From a bacterium (lineage in GTDB: Bacteria; UBP15; UBA6099), in assembly GCA_029573925.1 (NCBI GenBank), contig JAKQBV010000266.1, positions 1 through 5,693 of the forward strand: DNA of 5,693 nucleotides, in the 5' to 3' direction. Below are positions 1-5,582 of this stretch, piece by piece. The translations under genes were made by a program, and so were the position numbers. The notes under the pieces were generated by a model that searched no databases, was not told where the DNA came from, and saw only the letters and a program-made list of their open reading frames with translations. Positions within the stretch are counted from its first letter, which is position 1. The number at the start of each line of letters is the position of its first letter.

Positions 1-294
1 ATCATTTATGAGACAAACAATCAAGTTCGCCGATAAGACAACCATCAAAATGAACAATACGAAGAGCCATCCCTTAATCGGAGCCGTTTCTATGCCGTTC
101 GACGACAAGAACCATTTGATTAGCACATCCTCATTCATTTCTGAAATCAGATACATGATTTTCGGATAAATCAGAATCAGCGCAAAAAACCATGCGGAAA
201 TCATCAGGGATACAATGCAAAACAGCTTCATTGAGCCTAAAACGCCCCATGCTTCTTTTAAAATCGACGCGATATCTTTTTCTTTTCTCTTCAT
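1..294 (-). CDS. ResB-like cytochrome c maturation protein, N-terminal part (cut by left edge)
   Basis: The frame opens with ATG at 294 and stays open for 98 codons to the window edge, so only the N-terminus is seen. The start is set by the overlap with the upstream gene: its TGA (293-291) and this ATG share bases (ATGA), typical of translational coupling, with a GGGGA-type ribosome site just before. Visible features are a basic N-terminus (MKRKEKD), then W16 and GSMKL at 20-24 leading into a first membrane helix (about 23-43). A roughly 30-residue non-membrane stretch follows, then a second helix (about 76-94) ending in ANLIVC. This helix-loop-helix layout and the W..LGSMKL entry resemble the N-terminus of ResB/Ccs1. 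ResB acts with CcsA to carry heme across the inner membrane and attach it to apocytochrome c. The usual Gly-Thr after helix 1 is not seen (it reads IYPK). The family call rests on these motifs plus the CcsA-like neighbour; another small membrane protein remains possible. Confidence 0.6.
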   Translation of the reverse strand, partial: MKRKEKDIASILKEAWGVLGSMKLFCIVSLMISAWFFALILIYPKIMYLISEMNEDVLIKWFLSSNGIETAPIKGWLFVLFILMVVLSANLIVCLIND

Positions 295-1121
295 ACGGTC
301 CCCGCTGTCAGCATTATCCATGCCGTCTTCATAACTTTATATACAGGAAGAATCGAATATTCTGAATAAAACATGTAAAAAAGTATCGCGGCGAAACCGA
401 CAACGCCTAATACAGGCAAAGTTTTCTTCGGCAAACCTTCAGCCGCCGGAACGTGGAGCATTCCGGCGTAAAATATCCAAACCATCGCTGAATATATATG
501 AGAGGAACCCCATACCCAAACATCGCCCCATCCGCCTGTCAGAGACCATACGGACCCGAACAACTGCGAAAATGTGAAAAAGATAAAACCGCAAAGAGCC
601 GCCTTGCATATCGCGCCGTTCGCGCGCAATGACGCTTTGCCTTCGTTTTCATATCCCATCAGATAGCTGGCTGAAAGCGCGAAACAGTATCCGAAATAAC
701 CCATCGAGAGCGATATCAGTTGAAAAAACATGACGATATAAAGTTCAAAACCGTGAGGCATTCCTTTTCCCAACTCTAAACTCATAGTCATGTGCATGCT
801 GGATAATGAAAAGAAGAGAGCGACTGCCAGCGATATCACAGTCGGCATGTTTGACTTGTGCTTTTTGAAGCCGATAAAAGCGATTAAAGCGATGAAAAAA
901 GACTTGGTTAATGAATTCATGTACTCATACTGTGTGGGATATCTATCTGAAATAATCATGACAGACAACATAGCTATGTTAGAAAACAAAGCTAAAGCGA
1001 ACACATAACGGGATGTCGTATCCGGCTTGCTTTTGGCTCCGTTGAACAAAGCAATAATTATTGTGGCCAGATACAAAACCTGAGACAGCCAGAGCAAAGA
1101 GAGAATAGATATGTCAATCAT
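291..1121 (-). CDS. CcsA/ResC-like heme-handling membrane protein with divergent WWD segment
   Basis: A 276-residue, very hydrophobic protein with about eight predicted membrane segments (roughly 5-26, 39-57, 73-86, 94-108, 126-154, 171-190, 206-223, 234-251). The family is recognised from YPTQYEY (61-67), matching the P..N.YE signature of CcsA. A second marker is the Trp-rich loop W198-G-D-V-W202-V-W204 followed by W215 and H223, which aligns with the CcsA pattern WGxxWxWDPKEtW...W...LH. CcsA with ResB forms the System II cytochrome c synthetase in the inner membrane, where the WWD loop and flanking histidines hold heme. Here D-P-K-E reads G-S-S-H (205-208), and the membrane His expected near 132-134 is Phe/Gln. 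Heme handling may therefore differ. ATG at 1121 has AAAGG (1133-1129) 7 nt upstream. It overlaps the ResB-like gene by 4 nt. The length is somewhat short for CcsA (usually above 300). Confidence 0.75.
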   Translation of the reverse strand: MIDISILSLLWLSQVLYLATIIIALFNGAKSKPDTTSRYVFALALFSNIAMLSVMIISDRYPTQYEYMNSLTKSFFIALIAFIGFKKHKSNMPTVISLAVALFFSLSSMHMTMSLELGKGMPHGFELYIVMFFQLISLSMGYFGYCFALSASYLMGYENEGKASLRANGAICKAALCGFIFFTFSQLFGSVWSLTGGWGDVWVWGSSHIYSAMVWIFYAGMLHVPAAEGLPKKTLPVLGVVGFAAILFYMFYSEYSILPVYKVMKTAWIMLTAGTV

Positions 1122-1128
1122 TCTTTAG

Positions 1129-1133
1129 CCTTT
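1129..1133 (-). promoter_or_regulatory. Ribosome binding site of the CcsA-like gene
   Basis: AAAGG on the minus strand lies 7 nt before the ATG at 1121, which supports that start. I see no convincing -35/-10 pair in the 56 bases between this gene and the terminator hairpin upstream. Confidence 0.55.
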
Positions 1134-1170
1134 CAATAGCTTGATCGCCGTCTTCATATTCTGATGAAAG

Positions 1171-1208
1171 GAAAAAGAGCCGCTTCCTCAATAGGAAGCG
1201 GCTTTTTC
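1171..1208. terminator. Bidirectional intrinsic terminator downstream of the TonB receptor gene
   Basis: A perfect 11-bp inverted repeat (AGCCGCTTCCT at 1178-1188, AGGAAGCGGCT at 1193-1203) closes a 4-base CAAT loop. It is flanked by five A's on the left (1172-1176) and five T's on the right (1203-1207), so it reads as stem plus U-tract on both strands. On the minus strand it ends the receptor transcript about 90 bases past the stop codon and insulates it from the CcsA/ResB-like genes. No plus-strand gene runs into it within the window. Confidence 0.9.
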
Positions 1209-1293
1209 CAAGGAGCTATAGAGTGAGCTTTTTAACACATATACATTCTGCTTTGTGCCAATCAAATCCTTCAAATAGCGCCCGTTGCTTGTA
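1204..1293. other. Spacer between receptor stop codon and terminator
   Basis: About 90 AT-rich bases form the 3' untranslated part of the receptor transcript. I see no ORF, repeat or RNA gene in it. Confidence 0.6.
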
Positions 1294-3369
1294 TTAGAAG
1301 TTATACTGCAGTTGTCCTCTCATCGTGCGACCGGCAAGCGGATATCCGGGTTCTTCCCAGTACAGCTTGTCAAACACGTTATCGACTGTCGCCTTCCAAC
1401 TCATGTTCAGGCTCGGAATTTCCCCTCTTACGCCGACGTTCATGAGGAAATACGGTTTGATCACGTTATTGGAGCTGTCAACTGAAGTTGTGAGATACGA
1501 GGCATTAACGTTCAATGTCACTCCGTCGAAATCTCTTTCAGTTTGAAGGTCCGTCTTGCCTTTGGGGATGTATGACATTTGAGTGTCAGGAGCGGATGTA
1601 AGTTCGGCAATGGTGTGAGTGTGCGCCAATGTCCATGAGAATTTGTCTTTGTACTTGGAGCTTAGCGAGAACTCCCCGCCTCTTGAAGACATGGCCTGTT
1701 CGTTCATGTACATGCATACCGGCCTGCCTTGGTTGTTCACTGAGCCGGTGTTTTCGCAATTGATGTAATCTCTGGTCTTGTTGTAGAAATAGACCGCGCC
1801 GAGGACGAAGTTCTTGCCGAAGCGCCCTTCATAACCAGCCTCGAACATCATGTTCTTTTCAGGTTCGAGTTCCTGATTGCCGTAAGAAGTCGAGCGGTTG
1901 TTGACGGCATCCGCATGAACTTCGATGCCGCCGCCGGTGTAGAGTTCGCGCTGAGTGGGGAATCTTGTTTTTCTGCCCATCGACGCGTGCAGAGTCGTGT
2001 TGTCGTCGGCGTCATAGACAAATCCTACCGTGGGGTTAAAAGCGCCCATTTTGCCGGCGGTTTCCACCACTACCAGTTCGTCTACGGTTCCGTATTTTCT
2101 CTCCACGCCTGAGACTTGGTTGTGAATGTCGTACCCAATTCCGCTTGTGACCGTTAAACGTTGAGACACTTCGCGCTCGACTTCGACCGCGAGAGAATAG
2201 TTATCCGTCTTGAAATCGTCCCGAACAACACCGGGAGAGGACTCCGCTTGGTGTCTTTCGCGGTTGAAATTCAAACCCGTCTTAAGCAAAGTCGCGTCAT
2301 TAAGAAACGCGTCCATTAGAATTCTCATGCCGAACGTGTAATCATCATACGTGCTGATATCCGGGTAGTCCGCCGTGAGGCCGGAAGCCGTCGCTATCGT
2401 CGCATAATCCAACCCTGTGTAGCCCGTCAATGTGTTGTCATATTTGTGGAAATATAGCTTTTCCCGGAACATTACATCGTCGGATACTTTCTGCTCGCCG
2501 CTGAAATCGATAGTCCATTTTTTCCATTCAGTGAAGCGATTCTTGTAGCCCGATGTGGAATTCGAGGGGGGAGGAGTGCCTCTTTCTGAATCGACATAAT
2601 TGATGTTGAAAGCGTACTCTCTTTTAGAGTTGAATTTGCCTATCATCGTGGTGAATTCCGTCCTGCTAAAATCGCTTTGGCTCCTCAGTCCGCCATCTTC
2701 TGCCGTCGGATGGGTAGGAGTAAATTCGCTTGAGATTTCATACCCGTCTGACTCATGCTGTTTCGCCATCACCGAATAATACCATTTGCCGTTGTTTGAT
2801 GAATATCTGGCGGAAGGAGCCATCTCGTCGTTCTGTCCAAAAGCGAAAGCGACGTTCCCCGAAACGCCCTCCACGGGTTTTTTCGTGACGATATTCAACA
2901 CGCCGGCCATGGCGTTCGCTCCGTATAATGGAGAGGAGACGCCTTTGGTGACAACCAGTTTCGAGACTTCGTCTATGGGCATCATCGCAAGATCGACTTC
3001 TCTAAAATATGGGGCGCCGATCGGAATGCCGTTGAGCATAACCAAAAATCTGTCTTGCCTGAAACCTCTTAGGAAAACGTTGCCTTCATTCTTTCGACCT
3101 CCGATTGAGAAACGTATTCCCGGCGTGTAGTCGAGAGCTTCAGCAACTGTCTTCGCTCCGGTTTTTTCGATTTCTTCGGCGGTCACTTCCACCACTGAAG
3201 TCATCGTTTTTTCCGCGTCCGCCTGTGTGTGAATGAGGATTTCACCCAGATTGTAGACACCCGAATCGGACGCTGACGCAATTTGCGTTTCTTGGGCAAA
3301 ACAGGTTCCTGCCGCTAAAAGAACAAATGCGACAGCAGTTAAAGCCAGCTTCTTACAAATCATTCTCAT
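1294..3369 (-). CDS. TonB-dependent outer-membrane receptor
   Basis: A 691-residue outer-membrane active transporter, powered by TonB-ExbB-ExbD, for import of a scarce ligand into the periplasm. In order: signal peptide 1-25 (basic start, hydrophobic core, cleavage likely after CFA); TonB-box-like strand GEILIH at 42-47; plug domain about 52-165; a 22-strand-type beta-barrel from about 170 ending in Phe691, the usual BAM signal. Plug motifs include FLRGF (99-103), LNGIPI (112-117) and the stretch LYGANAMAGVLNIVTKK (148-164). The barrel has RFPTQREL and the PEKNMMFEAGYE motif. The length fits siderophore-, heme- or cobalamin-type receptors, but the ligand cannot be read from the sequence. A barrel loop has two cysteines (C538, C552), possibly a disulfide. 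ATG at 3369 is chosen because it precedes the signal peptide and lies 10 nt after GGAGG. The frame stays open upstream to a GTG at 3570, but that part overlaps the riboswitch and looks non-coding. It is monocistronic, with a leader promoter and its own terminator. Confidence 0.95.
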   Translation of the reverse strand: MRMICKKLALTAVAFVLLAAGTCFAQETQIASASDSGVYNLGEILIHTQADAEKTMTSVVEVTAEEIEKTGAKTVAEALDYTPGIRFSIGGRKNEGNVFLRGFRQDRFLVMLNGIPIGAPYFREVDLAMMPIDEVSKLVVTKGVSSPLYGANAMAGVLNIVTKKPVEGVSGNVAFAFGQNDEMAPSARYSSNNGKWYYSVMAKQHESDGYEISSEFTPTHPTAEDGGLRSQSDFSRTEFTTMIGKFNSKREYAFNINYVDSERGTPPPSNSTSGYKNRFTEWKKWTIDFSGEQKVSDDVMFREKLYFHKYDNTLTGYTGLDYATIATASGLTADYPDISTYDDYTFGMRILMDAFLNDATLLKTGLNFNRERHQAESSPGVVRDDFKTDNYSLAVEVEREVSQRLTVTSGIGYDIHNQVSGVERKYGTVDELVVVETAGKMGAFNPTVGFVYDADDNTTLHASMGRKTRFPTQRELYTGGGIEVHADAVNNRSTSYGNQELEPEKNMMFEAGYEGRFGKNFVLGAVYFYNKTRDYINCENTGSVNNQGRPVCMYMNEQAMSSRGGEFSLSSKYKDKFSWTLAHTHTIAELTSAPDTQMSYIPKGKTDLQTERDFDGVTLNVNASYLTTSVDSSNNVIKPYFLMNVGVRGEIPSLNMSWKATVDNVFDKLYWEEPGYPLAGRTMRGQLQYNF

Positions 3370-3379
3370 GTTCTCATAA

Positions 3380-3384
3380 CCTCC
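3380..3384 (-). promoter_or_regulatory. Ribosome binding site of the TonB receptor gene
   Basis: GGAGG on the minus strand stands 10 nt before ATG 3369 and decides this start over the upstream in-frame GTG at 3570. A second in-frame ATG at 3363 is 16 nt away and less well placed. An out-of-frame ATG at 3377 stops after three codons. Confidence 0.85.
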
Positions 3385-3550
3385 ATTTTGTCTGGTAGTA
3401 TTGAAATCTATGCGAAGCGCTATGTTATTATTTACATATCGCGGATAAAAAAATGCGCAAAAACGACCAAATGATGAAGACAATTTTTTATCTTTGAGTA
3501 AAAACTCATCAAAGAGAGCTTTTTGGGGATATGCGCGTCTCAACAGAATA
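3385..3550 (-). promoter_or_regulatory. Long leader between aptamer and receptor gene; possible expression platform
   Basis: About 165 nt separate the aptamer from the ribosome site. The minus strand shows a hairpin at 3515-3491 (7-bp arms TCTTTGA/TCAAAGA, 11-nt loop) and an A/U-rich 9-bp pairing GATAAAAAA (3492-3484) with TTTTTTATC (3452-3444). A CTCTCTTT segment (3518-3511) can pair with AAAGGAGAG (3562-3554), which includes the 3' strand of the aptamer's closing helix, and it overlaps the 3515-3491 hairpin. These could be mutually exclusive folds. No classical GC-stem plus U-tract terminator is evident, so the mode of control (termination, translation or processing) is unresolved. Confidence 0.45.
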
Positions 3551-3655
3551 CCTCTCTCCTTTCCAAACACGGGAGGCGAAACGGTTTCCTATCTCGCCCT
3601 ATCGTCCCTGCGCCCTTGGCTTTTCTGCTTTAGGCCGCAGAGATTCGGAGAAATA
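3551..3655 (-). promoter_or_regulatory. Moco/Tuco-type riboswitch (molybdenum or tungsten cofactor aptamer)
   Basis: Read on the minus strand, the 3' half has GGGCGA (3600-3595), then a loop, TTCGCCTCCCGT, a U-rich link and GGAAAGG (3564-3558). This closely matches the conserved core I recall from the E. coli moaA leader (GGGCGA, a loop, TTCGCCTCCCGT, TGGAAAGG). A closing helix P1 pairs TTTCTCC (3653-3647) with GGAGAGA (3559-3553). GGCGA/TCGCC forms the conserved hairpin. A 12-position helix with one G-G mismatch pairs 3643-3632 (TCTCTGCGGCCT) with 3616-3605 (AGGGCGCAGGGA). Only this one arm sits between P1 and the GGGCGA hairpin, so the extra P3 arm of typical Moco RNAs may be missing, a trait linked to the tungsten-cofactor (Tuco) variant. 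The aptamer begins about 5 nt after the predicted transcription start. The family call is strong; Moco versus Tuco is tentative. Confidence 0.82.
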
Positions 3656-3664
3656 CTGGAAAAT

Positions 3665-3692
3665 ATTACATAGTATTATGATGAATTGTCAA
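3665..3692 (-). promoter_or_regulatory. Sigma70-type promoter of the TonB receptor transcript
   Basis: The minus strand carries a consensus -35 TTGACA (3692-3687), a 16-bp spacer and a -10 TGTAAT (3670-3665, five of six consensus bases). The start would fall near 3658, a few bases before the aptamer's closing helix at 3653. This placement is as expected for a riboswitch at the very 5' end of its mRNA. Confidence 0.7.
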
Positions 3693-3757
3693 CAGCCCTG
3701 CCATATTTGACATATTATACTGTATGAGAAGTTTACAAATTGAGGATATAATATGTT
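3693..3757 (+). promoter_or_regulatory. xthA upstream region with candidate promoter elements and ribosome site
   Basis: The 65 bases before xthA contain a consensus -35 TTGACA (3707-3712), but no good -10 at normal spacing; the nearest candidate, TTTACA at 3732-3737, is poor and 19 bp away. TATACT (3716-3721) resembles a -10 but lacks a -35. A perfect TATAAT (3747-3752) lies only 5 bases before the start codon. GAGGA (3742-3746), 11 nt before ATG 3758, is a plausible ribosome site. The exact promoter is unresolved. Confidence 0.4.
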
Positions 3758-4543
3758 ATGAAAAAACTTCTAATCGCCACATTTAATTGCAACTCGGTTC
3801 GATCAAGGCTGGGGATAATACTTGACTGGCTGTACGCGCACAATCCTGATGCGTTGTGTCTTCAGGAGACCAAGGCGCAAGACCACGATTTCCCCGTCGC
3901 CGCTTTCGACGATGCGGGCTACGACTGCGCTTTCCACGGACAGAAAAGTTACAATGGCGTAGCAATAGTGAGCAGGCATGAAATGTCGGATATCGGAAAA
4001 GGTTTTGGAGACGACGCAGAATCGCCTGAGCAGGCTCGCCTTATTCGCGCGACTATTTGCGGCATACCGGTTGTCAACACGTATGTACCTCAGGGTTTCG
4101 AGCCGGGTTCCGACAAGTTCAGATACAAGCTCGAATGGCTTGCAAGACTGAAAAAATATTTCGAGAACAACTTTCATCCCGACGAGCCGCTTTTGTGGAT
4201 GGGAGACATCAATATAGCGCCGGAGCCTATCGACGTGTACGCGCCTGACGAATTTGAAGGCGGTGCGGGATTTCACCCTGACGAGAGAGCGTCGCTTAAA
4301 GATATTGCGGCATGGGGCTTCGTTGATGTTTTTCGCGCTTTGAATCCTGAGCCGGGGCATTACAGTTTCTGGGATTACAGGCTCAGAGGCGGCTTGAGCA
4401 GAAACCTCGGATGGAGAATAGACCACATATACGCAACGCGCCTTCTTGCGGAACAATGCGTGGCTTCATGGATAGACACCGCTCCGAGATCAAAAGAGAA
4501 ACCGTCGGATCACACTTTCGTCGCGGCTGAATTCAGGCTTTGA
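3758..4543 (+). CDS. xthA: Exodeoxyribonuclease III (AP endonuclease)
   Basis: A 261-residue cytoplasmic enzyme of the exonuclease-endonuclease-phosphatase fold, close to the 268 of E. coli ExoIII. It cuts DNA 5' of abasic sites and trims 3' blocked ends in base-excision repair, using a divalent metal. The catalytic set is complete by motif comparison: N10 (FNCNSVRSR), E37 (LQETK), Y109 (NTYVPQG), D150 and N152 (GDINIAP), D222 (WRIDHI) and the D251-H252 pair near the C-terminus (PSDHTFVA). The HGQKSYNGVAI stretch (60-70) is also typical of XthA. The ATG at 3758 follows GAGGA by 11 nt; the ATG at 3753 stops after two codons, so it is not the start. The gene stands alone, divergent from the receptor and convergent with moxR 21 bases away, with no visible terminator between the two. 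Confidence 0.96.
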   Translation: MKKLLIATFNCNSVRSRLGIILDWLYAHNPDALCLQETKAQDHDFPVAAFDDAGYDCAFHGQKSYNGVAIVSRHEMSDIGKGFGDDAESPEQARLIRATICGIPVVNTYVPQGFEPGSDKFRYKLEWLARLKKYFENNFHPDEPLLWMGDINIAPEPIDVYAPDEFEGGAGFHPDERASLKDIAAWGFVDVFRALNPEPGHYSFWDYRLRGGLSRNLGWRIDHIYATRLLAEQCVASWIDTAPRSKEKPSDHTFVAAEFRL

Positions 4544-4564
4544 AAAATCGGGTTGAAATGCGTG

Positions 4565-5572
4565 TCAGATTTTTCCGGAATCAGGTTTTATGCGTTCCAG
4601 AATATCCCGAATTATCATGTCTGACGAAACGCCTTCAGCTTCGGCGCTGAAATTTGGGATCACGCGATGACGGAGAGTCGGAAGCGCAAGAGAGCGGACG
4701 TCCTCGATAGTCGCCGCGTTGGCTCCTCTTAGGAAAGCGCGGGATTTAGCTCCAAGAATCAGATATTGTGAAGCGCGAGGGCCGGCGCCCCATGCCACCC
4801 ATTTTTTAATAAAATCCGCGGATTCAAGCTCGTTAGGCCGCGTCGCCCTCGCCAATGCGACAGCGTGTCTGACCACGTTATCGGCCGCAGGCATAAGTCG
4901 AGTCTGCCTCTGAATCGCGATTATGCTTTCCTTTGAAACAACCCGCTTGGCTTGAGGCTGCTCGCAGGTTGTGGTATCTTTTGCTATTTTGATTTCATCT
5001 TCAGAAGAGGGATAGTCAATTTTAACGTTGAACATAAACCTGTCGAGTTGCGCTTCCGGCAAAGGATATGTTCCCTCCTGCTCAATCGGGTTCTGAGTGG
5101 CGAGAACGAAGAACGGAGGCTCCAAGCAGAAGGTGCGCCCCCCCGCAGTGACCGCATGCTCCTGCATCGCCTGCAGCAACGCTGATTGCGTCTTTGGAGG
5201 AGTCCTGTTGATTTCATCTGCAAGAATCATATTGGCAAAAATCGGGCCTTTGATGAACGCGAACTCCCTGCCGCCGTCGGAGTTTTCGCGGAGTATGTCG
5301 GTTCCGGTGATGTCCATAGGCATCAGGTCAGGCGTGAACTGTATCCGGTTGAAATGAAGGTCTAGGATGTCAGCGATGGTTTTTACAAGCAAAGTTTTTG
5401 CCAGACCGGGAACTCCGACTAATAGGACGTGTCCGCCCGCGAAAAGAGCCGTAAGCGTTTCCTCGACGACAGCTTCCTGTCCCACTATGACTCTGGATAT
5501 TTCTTTCTTCACGCCGTCGATAACTACGGCGGCTTCGGTCGAACTCAATGTCCGAAATCTATTCTCGTTCAT
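4565..5572 (-). CDS. MoxR-family AAA+ ATPase
   Basis: A 335-residue cytoplasmic ATPase of the MoxR branch of AAA+ proteins. These act as hexameric chaperones that remodel or activate partners, often von Willebrand A-domain proteins encoded nearby. Visible are VGQE (30-33) at the domain entry, Walker A GVPGLAKT (53-60), Walker B with DE (MILADEINR, 115-123), sensor 1 (LATQNP, 157-162), the arginine-containing EAQLDRFM (173-180), and the lid-domain signature GAGPRASQ (262-269). Length and motifs are those of an intact member. ATG at 5572 has AGGA (5584-5581) 8 nt upstream, overlapping the stop codon of the preceding gene, so the two are probably one operon. Further genes would lie on the right, upstream, outside the window. 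The partner protein usual for this family (DUF58 or VWA) is not immediately downstream, where xthA converges instead, so the role here is unknown. Confidence 0.96.
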   Translation of the reverse strand: MNENRFRTLSSTEAAVVIDGVKKEISRVIVGQEAVVEETLTALFAGGHVLLVGVPGLAKTLLVKTIADILDLHFNRIQFTPDLMPMDITGTDILRENSDGGREFAFIKGPIFANMILADEINRTPPKTQSALLQAMQEHAVTAGGRTFCLEPPFFVLATQNPIEQEGTYPLPEAQLDRFMFNVKIDYPSSEDEIKIAKDTTTCEQPQAKRVVSKESIIAIQRQTRLMPAADNVVRHAVALARATRPNELESADFIKKWVAWGAGPRASQYLILGAKSRAFLRGANAATIEDVRSLALPTLRHRVIPNFSAEAEGVSSDMIIRDILERIKPDSGKI

Positions 5573-5582
5573 TTATATTTTC

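Noticed and set aside
790..1008. Plus-strand open frame opposite the CcsA-like gene
   Set aside because: It is antisense to a better-supported membrane protein, with no visible ribosome site or recognisable domain.
1125..1157. Ten-codon minus-strand ORF (MKTAIKLLKG) between the terminator and the CcsA-like gene
   Set aside because: No ribosome site precedes its ATG and it is too short to separate from chance, although a leader peptide cannot be excluded.
1117..1191. Minus-strand frame ending in EYEDGDQAIERLKND and a TGA overlapping the CcsA-like start, resembling a protein C-terminus
   Set aside because: It has no ATG start, runs through the terminator hairpin and is blocked by a stop codon just upstream. 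At most it is a remnant of a deleted gene.
3420..3438. Small inverted repeat TATGT/ACATA in the leader as an FNR- or Fur-type operator
   Set aside because: It has only 5-bp arms in AT-rich sequence, no match to either consensus, and lies over 200 bases downstream of the promoter.
3491..3515. Leader hairpin as an intrinsic terminator for the receptor transcript
   Set aside because: The stem is AU-rich and is followed by A's rather than a U-tract on the minus strand, so it does not fit a classical terminator.
3370..3660. Cobalamin riboswitch as the leader element, the commonest class before TonB receptors
   Set aside because: The B12-box core (GCCACTG-like) is not present, whereas the Moco-family core matches at several separate blocks with supporting pairings.
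3803..4456. 217-codon open frame on the minus strand opposite xthA
   Set aside because: It lies wholly opposite a well-identified enzyme gene, is rich in Arg, Val and Ser as expected for an antisense frame, and has no family resemblance or ribosome site.
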